A stretch of DNA of 64,000 nt from Lepas anatifera. Taxonomy: Eukaryota > Arthropoda > Thecostraca > Lepadidae. Both the position numbers and the translations under genes were made by a program. Under the pieces are notes generated by a model. The model was not told the DNA's origin, did no database searches, and saw only the letters and a program-made list of their open reading frames with translations. The stretch is from contig JAOTON010001129.1 in assembly GCA_034440635.1 (NCBI GenBank), positions 1 to 64,000 on the forward strand. The letters are read 5' to 3'. Of this stretch, positions 34,721 to 44,479 are shown in pieces. Within the stretch, counting starts at the first letter, position 1, and every line of letters begins with the position of its first letter.

Positions 34721-36589
34721 GTCTTAGATTACCAAGTTATTAGTTGAAGTGTTTTCGTTCTGATTTATTGGCATTCTTATGTACGGATATGTTTAGAATC
34801 AAATTGATACTCTTAAATGAAATATAGGCCCACATATATGTTTTGAATCAAATTGATACTCTTAAATGAAATATAAGCCCAAACCAGCTTTCTCACATTA
34901 TCCTTTCCACATTGGTCCAAGCCTATACCAGTTTGTCTCGGCAAAGTCCCGGCCGAGACTAGTATCGGATCCCTGTACTGGGAATTCCAAAGATAAAGTA
35001 AAATGTCTATTCAACAGTCCAGCCTATTCAAGAAGCCTATCTCTCCGTCTCGCACGAACAGTGGTCAAAGTATTCCAATATCATATTATCAAAACAATAC
35101 GATTCTATTGAGACTTTTGAAGCGGTAACGGGGCGACTACTGGCTCGGTCGCGGGCGTCGCCCACTTGGTAGGCGCGTTTGGTAGGGTTCTGCCCATGAC
35201 TGTCGCCATCGGAGGAGCGCGATGAAATCGGCAGGTCGGGAACTTTTTTATATTGAACGTATCTTTTTTAATGTGCGGATAGCTGCTTTGTTTCCTTTGG
35301 ATGTGTATTTGTTGATGAATGAATCTGCGGACTTATTAAAATGCTCGTGAGAGCGGCGCGAAGGCCTAAGTCCGCTGGGGCTTTAGCGCCAATCTTTAAC
35401 ACTATTTCTGTAATGTCTTTGCATGTAAAAAAAGTATCTGCATCTTTACAGAACGTCTTACAGAATCAGAATTCCATCTTTACAGAACGTGCCTGCCGGT
35501 GCAAGAGGTTAGATTTATATTTACCCGCTTTAGATTTACGCGTGAACTATTTCAATATCTTGTTAACCACTGGCTTTCACTGTCCACTGATGAATCATAG
35601 AAAGAGTGCGGTTCGGATCTATCAGCTCGCTACTATACATCCATTACTTTCCGCAAAATGTTTGCTCGCTTATGTTTCTAGGTCGAATAGCCTATTCGTC
35701 GAAGTTATCTATACCAGATACCCACAAATAGTTATTAATTCGCCATACATAAACTTCAGAGAGAGGAAATCGGTGCCAGAAAAAGAGCACACACAATATT
35801 GTCAAATGCCTGCAAGTCAGACAAGGTTGCATTCATTCCCTAAACTTCAAAACTGCAGCAGAACTAGATTTGATCGATAACGTAATGACCGAAATAGGCA
35901 TACATAAAAAAGGGATACCAAATTACCTCTACCATTTTTATAGGCCCTCTTAAGATCTGCAAACCAGCGGATATAATCAACAGAGCAACCCGCAGTAAAC
36001 GCAGCCTCACTGGAGAGTGTGCGATCAGTTGAAAAATATCGGAAGTGCGCCAAGATAACAGACGCAGTAGCTCTTGGCACAGAAACTGCACGTGAATTTG
36101 ACTTAACATTTTACTTTGAAACATATGAAATCGGTCGGCGTAAAGTGCTCTTTTCGAAAAAAATTATTCCCTCGAAAGTTGGGGGAAATGCCCTCACGGT
36201 GTTAAGGTTGGGGGGCAGTTTCCCCACTGCCCCCTGTTCCACCGTCCCTGGAAGGTTGTATTCGATATATGTTCCCGTTTTCGAAGGCGAATAGGTAAGT
36301 CGTTACATTGACACTTTTGCTAGTTTCCGTTCCGCCTGAATCCTCAATCCAACTTAAACATATTGAAATTACTTACTTCGCTATCGACTTGTGACAACAC
36401 ATAAATTAAAGACGAGAGCTGTACGACGCGCGTGTCAATTCCGAGCCGGGCCTGCCGTCTGGATAGGAGCGCCCATTCTCGCCACGTGTGTTTTATACGC
36501 ACGTGGCGTAGGTTTCAAGTAGTGGCACTCACGGCGTCGGGGTTCTGAGATTATCCCCTGCTCGGATATTTGTGTTCCGGGATGAGAGG
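34721..36589. other. Unassigned; contains a tandem duplication and a GC palindrome
   Basis: AATCAAATTGATACTCTTAA occurs twice, about 53 bases apart (34798 and 34851). TTAA at 36202 is followed by a hairpin GGGGGCAGT..ACTGCCCCC (36211-36235) in the style of the TTAA elements, but no partner end was found. The 179-codon ORF at 35341-35880 resembles no known protein and I do not call it a gene. Confidence 0.4.
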
Positions 36590-36705
36590 CAAAATTTGAG
36601 GGGTTCCACCGAAATTTCAGGGGGAGCACTGTGATTCTTTCAGGGGGCGCCAAGGGTGGATCACGGAGGGGGCAAGTGCCTAATGCTCTCCTGGATCCGC
36701 CTATG
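36590..36705 (-). mobile_element. Fragment of hAT-like element family E (right part)
   Basis: Contains TTTCAGGGGGCGCCAAGGGT and ends CTCCTGGATCCGCCTATG, matching the right half of the element at 60890-61156. It cuts the gypsy remnant that follows. Confidence 0.6.
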
Positions 36706-36714
36706 TAAAAGTGT

Positions 36715-37320
36715 GGCGAGGGGAGATGGTCCGTCTCAATATCAAGCATGGGCAATTCAGCCAGAAACACGTCCTGATTACTAAGACCCCAGGTGATAGC
36801 GAGCATTTATAGCCCAATTGCGCATAGCGTGATTCGGTTTCGGTCTCAATTCTGGATCCACACTGCCAGCTTCCTTTCAGCCCCATGGAGTTGTAGAAGC
36901 GCAAACGCGAGTCCCTTTCGCGCTGCATCAGTGTGCAGCGCGGTTGGTAACGCAGGGTGGAAGTAGGCCAGCACAGGAGGTGACGTGAGAGCCTGTTTGA
37001 CAGCGTTGAAGGCCACCTCGTGCACATCTGACCAGATCCACTCTCGAGACGGGCGGAGCAGGTCCCGCAGAGGCTCAGCCGCCTCAGATGTGTCTGAGGA
37101 GAACGCGCTCAGCTGATTCACCAGACCCATAAAACTGCGCAAGTCTGAGATATTTTTCTCCGGTCGTGGAAACTCGGCGATGGCGCGCACTCTCCGTTCT
37201 TCCGGGCCCATCCGTGTTCAATAATATTGTATCTACAGGACACCGACGGAACGGTGAGGCGATTTTGGGCGGATTGAGGGTGATTTCGCTGTCATGGCAC
37301 TGGTGCCGAACCTGGATCAC
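36715..37320 (-). pseudogene. Ty3/gypsy-like retrotransposon pol fragment (RT thumb to RNase H)
   Basis: The minus-strand reading begins with DSEITLNPPKI (37290-37258) and, after a frame change, [59 protein letters not shown] and [20 protein letters not shown] (37211-36900). The last block is the start of the RNase H domain with its catalytic Asp in HTDA. Further frame changes give ETESRYAQ and then FLAELPMLDIETDHLPSP (to about 36715). Three frames are needed, so it is dead. No LTRs, integrase or gag are seen. Confidence 0.85.
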
Positions 37321-38207
37321 CTACTTGAGATGACTTCCAGTCACCGTCGAATAGCTTCGTCTTCGACCTTCTTAGTGCTGAGGATTCCAGCCAGACTCCA
37401 ACATCGAGCAGAATCTGTAACTGTCAAACTGGCTACTCTACTTGAGTCTTCATCAAGATCAAGTCCTGCAATGACATTATAGTCGCACTATCCATTTTGT
37501 TCGGCGGCCACTTTCAAGCTCTAGTTTTCACCTGGCGTGGAAAGAAATACGCCCACGCACATTCTAATGCAGGCTGCCTCGTGCTAGGACGGATGCAGTC
37601 TATTCGTCCGTTGGACACAACTGCCCAGCCGGTCCAAAGCCCGGTCCACACAGCCTGGTGACCGGCCGTTCAAAGCTTTGAACGGGCACACAACACACGG
37701 TCCAGGTTAAGATTGATATGCTGGGCAGGGGCATTTTAGTGCATAAAATGCGTTCTCATCTCAATAATGATCCTGAATATTGCCTGGGAAGCATTTAACA
37801 TAATTGTGTGTACACCAGCATGCACTGTTTTTGTTGTTGTTTGGGATTTTAGGGCGCTTCAAGTACATGGTCACTTCGCGACCCTCTGAGGTTATGTTAT
37901 TGACGAAAGTCGGCAAAGGGAATTCCAAACCATGGAAGCATTACTGTGTAGACAGACAGGAAACTCGATACCGACAGAATATTCATGCCACCAAATATTC
38001 TACTTCTCCTCCCAGCTCCTGCTGTCAAACATTTCCGAGACGCAACAAGCTGTACGAGCGTTCCACTCCGGCGATGGTCTATCCATTCGCTCCGGCCATC
38101 CAAGACGGAGAGCGGCGCACAAATTTTGTGTACACCGTACAACAGGGCAGAAATTACATTGAATAATTTGATTTAGCCTTGCATGAATTTTCCAAAATTC
38201 ACTCTGC
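37321..38207. other. Unassigned; includes a perfect 20-bp palindrome
   Basis: CCGTTCAAAGCTTTGAACGG is a perfect palindrome at 37666-37685, next to repeated GGTCCA/TGGACC words (37586-37690). No gene is recognised; the ORFs at 37804-38257 overlap on both strands. Confidence 0.4.
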
Positions 38208-38514
38208 CAGTGACGGATCTTGCCGGTAGGTTGGGGGCGGGGGCAAGCCGAAGTCAAAAGACCAAAAAAACGTCACGAGGTGAAATATTTTCCGACAGTT
38301 TAACTAGACAATAGGTTTTGGGAACAAACCCCCCAAGTCGTTGAAAAGGAAAAAAAGAAAAGAAGAGAAACTGTAACGGGGGCAAAGATATGGCACCGAG
38401 AAGCTTGTTTTGCTAAGCAAGGCCCAATATTTACGTTGAAGTTGACTGGTTCTGTGTGAAGTTGAGAGTTCAAACACCAAAACCTTGCTTCTTTAAAGGC
38501 CATACTGTGGAGTC

Positions 38515-38814
38515 GATTTTCGTAGGATCTCGTTCGGACTTCCTCCACAAGAAGATATTGGGGGTCGGAGCTTTCGTACTGTATTACAGTGCTTCGTCAG
38601 CGATGATCGTTCGGAATATAAGGGGGATAAAAAGGCACAAGAGAACACACAGTACAAAAATTGAGCTCAGAAAAAACATGCGACATCAATAATCTACACG
38701 TGACAGCAATAAACCATTGACTTCCTAGAGCGACCTAAAAAATTATAAATACATTAAAAGGTAAAGTTTTAAAAAACGCATCTTTAACATGGAAACGCTA
38801 GAGTACTAGGGTTA
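38515..38814 (-). repeat. Penelope pseudo-LTR, intact arm with empty TTAA site
   Basis: Complementary to 41510-41775 plus 40240-40261. The arm contains an uninterrupted TTAA (38783-38786, within CATCTTTAACATGGAAACG) exactly where the family A element sits in the other arm. Both arms carry a hammerhead-like core (CTGACGA, then a short stem, then GAAA, on the minus strand near 38570-38600). Confidence 0.85.
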
Positions 38815-39250
38815 GCAAGAGAGGGAGGGGGTTTAAGACAGCTACAATAAAACACGCAATACTCGCAATACTCACTTATTAATTATATAAAAGATGGGGA
38901 AGCTATAAAAAGGGGGGGTAGAGAACAGGAGTGGAGAGGGGGCGGGGGGGTTAAATGTTACAATAAAAACACACAACATTCACTTATTTATGGTAAGAAA
39001 ATCCAAAGCTATAAAATACCTAATATCGATTCCATATAATGCAAACTTTCGCTTATTATTTATGATACGAAAAAGGAAACACTATAAAATACATATTATC
39101 TAATCAAATATAAAAGACAGTATTATATAAACATTGTCAAAATATAAATCAGTAAAGCCTACGATACATCATGTAAAAATGCAATGAAAACTTTCAAAAA
39201 ACACTATGATCGAACATTCACATTACACAAGATCAAGAGGAGCTTCCATC

Positions 39251-40240
39251 CTAGGAACAGGCCCGACGAATTATAGGAAGCCATCTATCGTTTAAGAGAG
39301 AGCCTGAGTTCCTATTTACACTGGCATCATTAGGAGAGACGAGCAGAGTTTGTCGACGTCCACGAGTTTGGATGTAGGCCGATTCCATAAGCAAACGCAT
39401 CTGGTGGTGGGCTGCGTGGTTGAGTATCTTGACTTGCGAGAAGGCTGGAGTGCACTGCCGGTGCTCACTGAAGGCTGATGCCTTCAGTTTGGAGGGCACT
39501 TGTCCTCTCCAGCTGTTGCGGTGCTCTTGAATCCGTGACTGTACTTCTCGATCAGTTTCACCGATGTAAATGACGCTCTCCCCTCCTACTTTGCATGAAC
39601 ACTCGATGAGGTATATCACGTTGCTTTTCTGTGAAGTGGGCAGCTGGTGCTTAGCCTTGCTGCACACCAAAGATCCTACGGTTCGCAGCGGTTTGGACAC
39701 CAGTTCTATGCCGATCTTGTTGGCTTCTCTTTTGAGTTGGTAGAAGTCGTGTCCTGCAAACGGCACAGAGAGGCGGGTGGAAGGCTTGCTGGTGTCGTCA
39801 GGGTTGGGAGGCGCGGGAAGAGCACGAGCCTTGAGTTTGAGATCTTTTCTTGTTTTTGTTATCACCGAGTCTATGAATTCCCGGGGGTAGCCATGTTGGC
39901 AGAACTTCTTGCTTATAAATTCTAGTTCCTTGTTGCAGTCACTGTTCCTGGAGCAGTATCTTAAGGCTCGAATACAGTCTGATCTGATGGCGGATCTCTG
40001 GTATCGCTTTTCCGTGTAGGATTGGAATGCAGGCACTTGGTTTGTGGCACAAGCTTTGCGGTACACTGATGTTACGAATGTCTGGTCTGTTCTCGTTATT
40101 AGTATGTCCAAATACGGAATTGTGCGGTTTTCTTCAAATTCTTTAGTCACTTTGATACTAGGATCTTTGCTGTTAAGTAGTTCCACCCAAGTGTTGACTG
40201 AGGCATCATCACCTTCGAGAAGTACCAAATAATCATCTGC
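39251..40240 (-). pseudogene. Penelope-like element ORF: RT C-terminal end plus GIY-YIG endonuclease, 5'-truncated
   Basis: The open frame begins at the junction with the pseudo-LTR, where LADDYLVLLEGDD reads like the catalytic A-D-D motif. It continues with the RT thumb (TIPYLDILITRTDQTFVTSV, YRKACATNQVPAF) and a linker. The C-terminal GIY-YIG nuclease has VIYLIECSCKVGGESVIYIG followed by ETDREVQSRIQEHR, holding the paired GIY/YIG tyrosines and the arginine. Penelope-like elements are the only retroelements combining this RT with GIY-YIG. About 325 residues are open, with no internal stop. The fingers and palm of the RT are missing, so this copy cannot be active. There is no ATG at the start; the frame is open from the truncation point. 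Confidence 0.92.
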
Positions 40241-40265
40241 TAGTACTCTAGCGTTTCCATGTTAA

Positions 40266-41505
40266 CCCTATTTCTGTCAGGCTCCCGGCTACCCCTATTT
40301 CCGGCAAGGGGGGGCAATATCGGCCCCCCTAAGATCTCGTAATCTAACCGGCCGATTTCGAAAATTCAAAGTGCTATAGATTCCCCTGACGCTTAAACTT
40401 TATTTTGAAAAAAGAAAATTTCAAAACTTTGATTTTTAAGGAGAAGGTCGTGCAAAATATACAATTTTTGTGTATTTTTTAGATTTTCCATAACCCTTGT
40501 CTCTGTTGTACGATTTTCACAAAACTAGTTCAGATTTACAAATAATTGACCCAAAATTTTTATATACTCGAGTTACGTAAAAATTCGAAATTCAATGGCA
40601 GTTCCAGGACCAGGACTATGAGGGGAAATATATACAACCTAAAAAGTTTTTGTTACACGGATTAGAAGCCGTCATATACTGCTTGGCATCTTTGACACAT
40701 AAATAAATGAGAAAAAAGTGAAAACTCATCAGGGGCGGATGCAGTAAGGTAAAACAGTGGGGTAAATACATACCAACAATATGAGAGTGGTATGCATGAG
40801 TATATTAGTCCCTCGACTAGTTGAAATTAATTTCTGATAATTTTTACCCTCCCATGGCAGCTCTGGGAAAGGAGGTGACATAGGCGGATCAAGGACTCTC
40901 GTGGGGGGGGTTTGGGGGTGATTGAAAACACATTTTCAATATACAATGATATTGAGTCGCGGCGGTGATACTGGCTGGGAATATACATTTTGAAAATGTG
41001 TAGTGACTGGACACGCCTCTGGTAATCTAGAATTGGGTTATAACTATTTTGAATTTTCATATACCCAATTTTATTCGCCCTGGCACGGCTGTAAGCAGTC
41101 TTCTCACTTACTAACGTTTAGTCCTTCTTGATAACATTCCCCCCATTTTGAACTGCTGTAACCGCCCCTGATGAATACAAATAGTGACAATTGTGAATGC
41201 ACTATCATCTCACATAAAAAATGATATAATAAAACCATATAACTGGTATCAGGATCAGCAGAGACGGCTTCCTGTTACAAAGAACCCATCGCATACGATA
41301 ATACTTGGTTTGTGGATAGAACCTCCCCAAAAACCCAGCCATAGCTCCGCCCCTGGTAAATATATAATCTTGAAAATTTCAGAAAACCTGCCTGTACTAG
41401 TTTTAGGAAAATTCAGGAAGTTTCAAAGTTCTATCGCAAGCCGCTTCGGAGATATTCTCGAAAAACCTGAAGGGGGGCAATATTAGCCCCCTGCCGGAAA
41501 TAGGG
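40266..41505. mobile_element. TTAA-flanked family A element, copy 2 (complete)
   Basis: TTAA lies at 40262-40265 and 41506-41509; the ends are CCCTATTTC and GAAATAGGG. The paralogous Penelope arm at 38783-38786 shows one uninterrupted TTAA, which proves precise insertion with TTAA duplication. The left end is doubled: CCCTATTTCTGTCAGG is followed 27 bases on by CCCTATTTCCGGCAAGG. It is 1240 bases, non-coding, and in the same orientation as copy 1 at the window start. Confidence 0.93.
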
Positions 41506-42117
41506 TTAAAGATGCGTTTTTTAAAACTTTACCTTTTAATGTATTTATAATTTCTTAGGTCGCTCTAGGAAGTCAATGGTTTATTGCTGTCACGTGTAGA
41601 TTATTGATGTCGCATGTTTTTTCTGAGCTCAATTTTTGTACTGTGTGTTCTCTTGTGCCTTTTTATCCCCCTTATATTCCGAACGATCATCGCTGACGAA
41701 GCACTGTAATACAGTACGAAAGCTCCGACCCCCAATATCTTCTTGTGGAGGAAGTCCGAACGAGATCCTACGAAAACCTTGCTTGTAAACTAAAAATGAG
41801 TCGGGGTAAGAAGGAGGCCGACGGCTTTGAAGGGGGGAATATTTTTGTCCCGAGCTTTTCCGTTTGGGGGGAATGCCTTTTTCCCAAGCTTCCCCCTGGA
41901 TCTGCTACTGCACTCTTGAGAGTTGCGAATATTCAAGAGTAAAAATCAGGGTCTTATCTGCAGTAATCCGTCTTTTTTTACACTATGAACATTAAATGCT
42001 CAAACGAGACATACCAGACCGGACACTAGAACCTTCAAGACCAATCTGATGTCGTATTATACGATAGGCTTTATTAGTTTTCACTAGTATAACCACCTCA
42101 TACTGTCGCCCCCTCAG

Positions 42118-42332
42118 CTGACGACCGGGGAGTGCTGTGCGTGCCGGGACAGGAGTGGGCCATCTTCCGCCTGGGTCACCGCGGCGTCATAGAGAGCGTG
42201 GAGGTCGACACGCACCACTTCAAAGGCAACTATCCTGATGCCATCAAACTGGAGGGGTGTGATGTAGAGCGGTTCATGGAGGACACTCTGGACACCTACT
42301 ACAACTGGACTCCGATCATGCAGCCGCAAAAA
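42118..42332 (+). CDS. ALLC: Allantoicase, internal exon (second repeat, middle)
   Basis: Joined to 6465 by G/CT (Ala), the exon reads ADDRGVLCVPGQEWAIFRLG, HRGVIESVEVDTHHFKGNYP, DAIKLEGCDV and ends WTPIMQPQK. The blocks P-G-x-E-W-A-x-F-R-L, GVI-x-x-x-x-VDT-x-x-FKGN-x-P and EGC are conserved in allantoicases. The acceptor is CGCCCCCTCAG (AG at 42116-42117) and the donor is AAA/GTGAGT (42333). The exon enters in phase 1 and leaves in phase 0, matching both neighbours. It is GC-rich. It lies between the arms of the 6.6-kb inverted duplication, 5.5 kb from the right arm. Confidence 0.93.
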
Positions 42333-42613
42333 GTGAGTGTGATCGCTAAAACCCACTTATTTTTATTGTCTGTTTTTATACATGTGCCTTTATTTCTGTG
42401 AAGTGAAATATCTCATGAACAGGGAAAACGCTGTCAATGTGTATTGTATATAAGAGACGCCACTGAAACGTTGAAAGGCGCCCTTAACTTTGACATCTTT
42501 CTATGGATTCCAAGAGCACCTCTACCGAACATTCTGCAAAATACCTTGAGAATGGCTTCTGGTTTTTATGAACTGCAGCTTCTCGAGGCCAGAAATCCTG
42601 TCGGTGCTATTCA
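42333..42613. other. Start of a 12.9-kb ALLC intron
   Basis: Begins GTGAGTGTGATC. No further feature is recognised before the TTAA-element end at 42614. Confidence 0.6.
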
Positions 42614-42720
42614 TTAACGCGCGCACTGGAAGAGGGGCCTCGGTGGCCTCCCCATTTATTTTTCCGAGATGGCTGGAGAACCGCCCGGAGTCGAAAAGCG
42701 ATACTGTGTCACATTTGAGA
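42614..42720 (+). mobile_element. End fragment of a family D TTAA element
   Basis: TTAA followed by CGCGCGCACTGGA and a degenerate palindrome AGGGGCCTCGGTGGCCTCCCC matches the ends of the element at 27560-28475. The matching opposite end was not found nearby. Confidence 0.55.
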
Positions 42721-42748
42721 GAATTCAATGACGGCGAGTCGATCGGCT

Positions 42749-42857
42749 GCAACCGATGGGGACCCGCACTGTGCTGGTGGTTGCAACCGATGGGGACGGG
42801 CACTGTGCTGGTGGCTGCAACCGATGGGGACGGGCACTGTGCTGGTGGATGCAACGC
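42749..42857. repeat. 34-bp minisatellite, about 3 units
   Basis: Units starting GCAACCGATGGGGAC and ending ACTGTGCTGGTGG repeat at 42749, 42783 and 42817 with few differences. Because 34 is not a multiple of three, the long ORFs on both strands here (42522-43034, 42568-43152) read it in three frames and are not credible genes. Confidence 0.85.
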
Positions 42858-43669
42858 TGGTGGTGTAGCACCGACCCACAGCCCTGCTCCTGCGGGGCAG
42901 CCGTACGTCCCCACCCAGCACGGGCGGGTATATCCATTTGACGCTCGTGGAGGAGGAAGAAATAAATACCTCTTATATCGGTGGACAGACAAGTCACGCG
43001 GGCACCCCTGTGTCTTTTCGCACCTCATCATCAAAGCAGAGCGTGTTACTTCATGCAGCTTTCTCCTGCCAACTTACGCACTCGCGCTGCTGATTTTTGT
43101 GGTGCTGCCCTCTAGAGGTGGGGTCGGACAACACAATTGCGTTACCCGATGACTGCTAGTGCTTCATTACCGACATGTCACATTCGTCCCTTCCAAGCTC
43201 TGCTAGTAATGCCGACTTTTACAGTTTTACCTCTTTTACCATTGTAATCACCGCGAGGCAGGGCGCCGCCACGGAATTTTCGCAGGGGGGACAGACCCGG
43301 GCTGGTGCTGACCGGGGAGGCGAATTTTGAACATATTCGGTAACTGACAGCATTAATGACCATTGACCCAAAAATTTTGGGGGGGGGACGTCCCCCCTGG
43401 TTGGCCAACAGGGGGGGACGCGTCCCCCCCGTCCCCTCCGCTTTCGGCGCCCATGCCGCGAGGAACATTTTTGGCGCTGAGTGTATCAAGCTTATGCTTA
43501 ATTGTGCTGAAAGGGGGAGGGTGAGTGCACTGGGGGTGCGGGGTGGTTGAATACACTAACCCCTTCAGTAGGGACAACCTGTAGTACGGAACGATCTCTT
43601 CAAACAAGAGCGCCCATCAGATATCTTAAGTCCACCATGACTGAAAATTTGCATACTTGATGGATTATA
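42858..43669. other. Unassigned, with a cluster of GC palindromes
   Basis: GGGGGGACGTCCCCCC (43382-43397), TTGGCCAA (43401-43408) and GGGGGGGACGCGTCCCCCCC (43411-43430) are consecutive perfect palindromes. No gene was recognised. Confidence 0.6.
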
Positions 43670-43846
43670 CGAGGGGCGGTCAAAATGTTTTGCAACATGG
43701 TAGGGATTGTAACGGAAGGAAGATCGCTGCACGTGGGGGTGTTAGGTCAACTTATGACATGTCAGGACCTGCAGCCGCTCATACGTGCCTCGTCTATTTT
43801 GGAAGCAGTAGCTGATTTCATATCTCCAGAAAGGAATTCCTCAGCA

Positions 43847-44470
43847 ATGGAGAAAATTGAGCACCGCGCAGCAATCAAATTTTTAACCAAGGAAGGCAGC
43901 AATGCGAAACAGGTCCATGAACGCATGGTTGCAGTGTACACCGACACCGCTCCTTCCTATGCAATCACTGGTCGCTGGAATAGGGAGTTTCGCCATGACC
44001 GTGAGTCCCTCGAAGGTGGCCTCCGTCAAGGATGCCTCTCAGACGTGACCGCCGAGGACAATGTGGGTCGTGTGGAGAGGATGATCCTGGAAAATCGACG
44101 GATGAAGGTTGAGGAAATTGAGCTAGGAATTGGAGTATCTCATGGAAGTGCTTTTAACATCATCCACGAGAATTTGGACATGACCAAGGTCTCGCCCCTT
44201 TGGGTCCCAAGAGACCTCAAGCTCCAGGATTAATTGCAACGTCGTCAAAGTTCGGAGGAGCTGCTGCTCCTGTACAGCTAAGACCCGGCGGGATTTGAGT
44301 CACACACAGTCACCGGTGATGAAACGTGGGTCCTGCACTGGGATCATGAGACCAAGCTCGAAAGCATGACCTGGAAGCACAAGGGTTCTCCGACCCCGTC
44401 AAGTTCCGGACGCAACCCTCAGCTGGGAAGGTCATGGCCACCATCTTCTGGGATTCTGTGCTGATGGTGA
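43847..44470 (+). pseudogene. mariner transposase, N-terminal part
   Basis: The ATG at 43847 gives MEKIEHRAAIKFLTKEGSNA, the usual mariner N-terminus. Next come the HTH DNA-binding region (VHERMVAVYTDTAPSYAITG, RWNREFRHDRESLEGG), a second HTH (RRMKVEEIELGIGVSHGSAF) and, after a stop near 44231 and frame changes, VTGDETWVLHWDHETK with the first catalytic Asp (44318-44320). KVMATIFWDSVL ends the part before the LINE. The ORF that starts upstream at 43685 only adds non-homologous residues, so 43847 is the better start. Confidence 0.9.
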
Positions 44471-44479
44471 ACTATGAAG

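Larger units (their letters stand above)
38491..41772 (-). mobile_element. Penelope-like retroelement with inverted pseudo-LTRs
   Basis: AAAACCTTGCTT at 38479-38490 and 41773-41784 is a 12-bp target duplication. Inside are a GIY-YIG ORF on the minus strand (39251-40240) and about 300-base terminal repeats in inverted orientation: 38515-38814, and 40240-40261 continued at 41510-41775. The second repeat is split by the family A transposon at 40266-41505. Inverted pseudo-LTRs and 5' truncation are known Penelope behaviour. The body is truncated at the RT active site. Confidence 0.9.
38208..41917. mobile_element. Possible hAT element used as target by the Penelope-like element
   Basis: The left end CAGTGACGGATCTTGCCGG and the right end, complemented, CAGTAGCAGATCCAGGGGG resemble the hAT ends at 16676. 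Flanking octamers CACTCTGC (38200-38207) and CACTCTTG (41918-41925) agree at 6 of 8 positions. If real, the Penelope-like element at 38491-41772 lies inside it. Confidence 0.4.

Noticed and set aside
35341..35880. 179-codon ORF as a gene
   Set aside because: No family resemblance, no start context, codon use like the surrounding AT-rich sequence; chance ORF is more likely.
42522..43152. Overlapping 170-194-codon ORFs on both strands
   Set aside because: Created by a 34-bp minisatellite and GC-rich flanks; frames on the two strands compete and none resembles a protein family.
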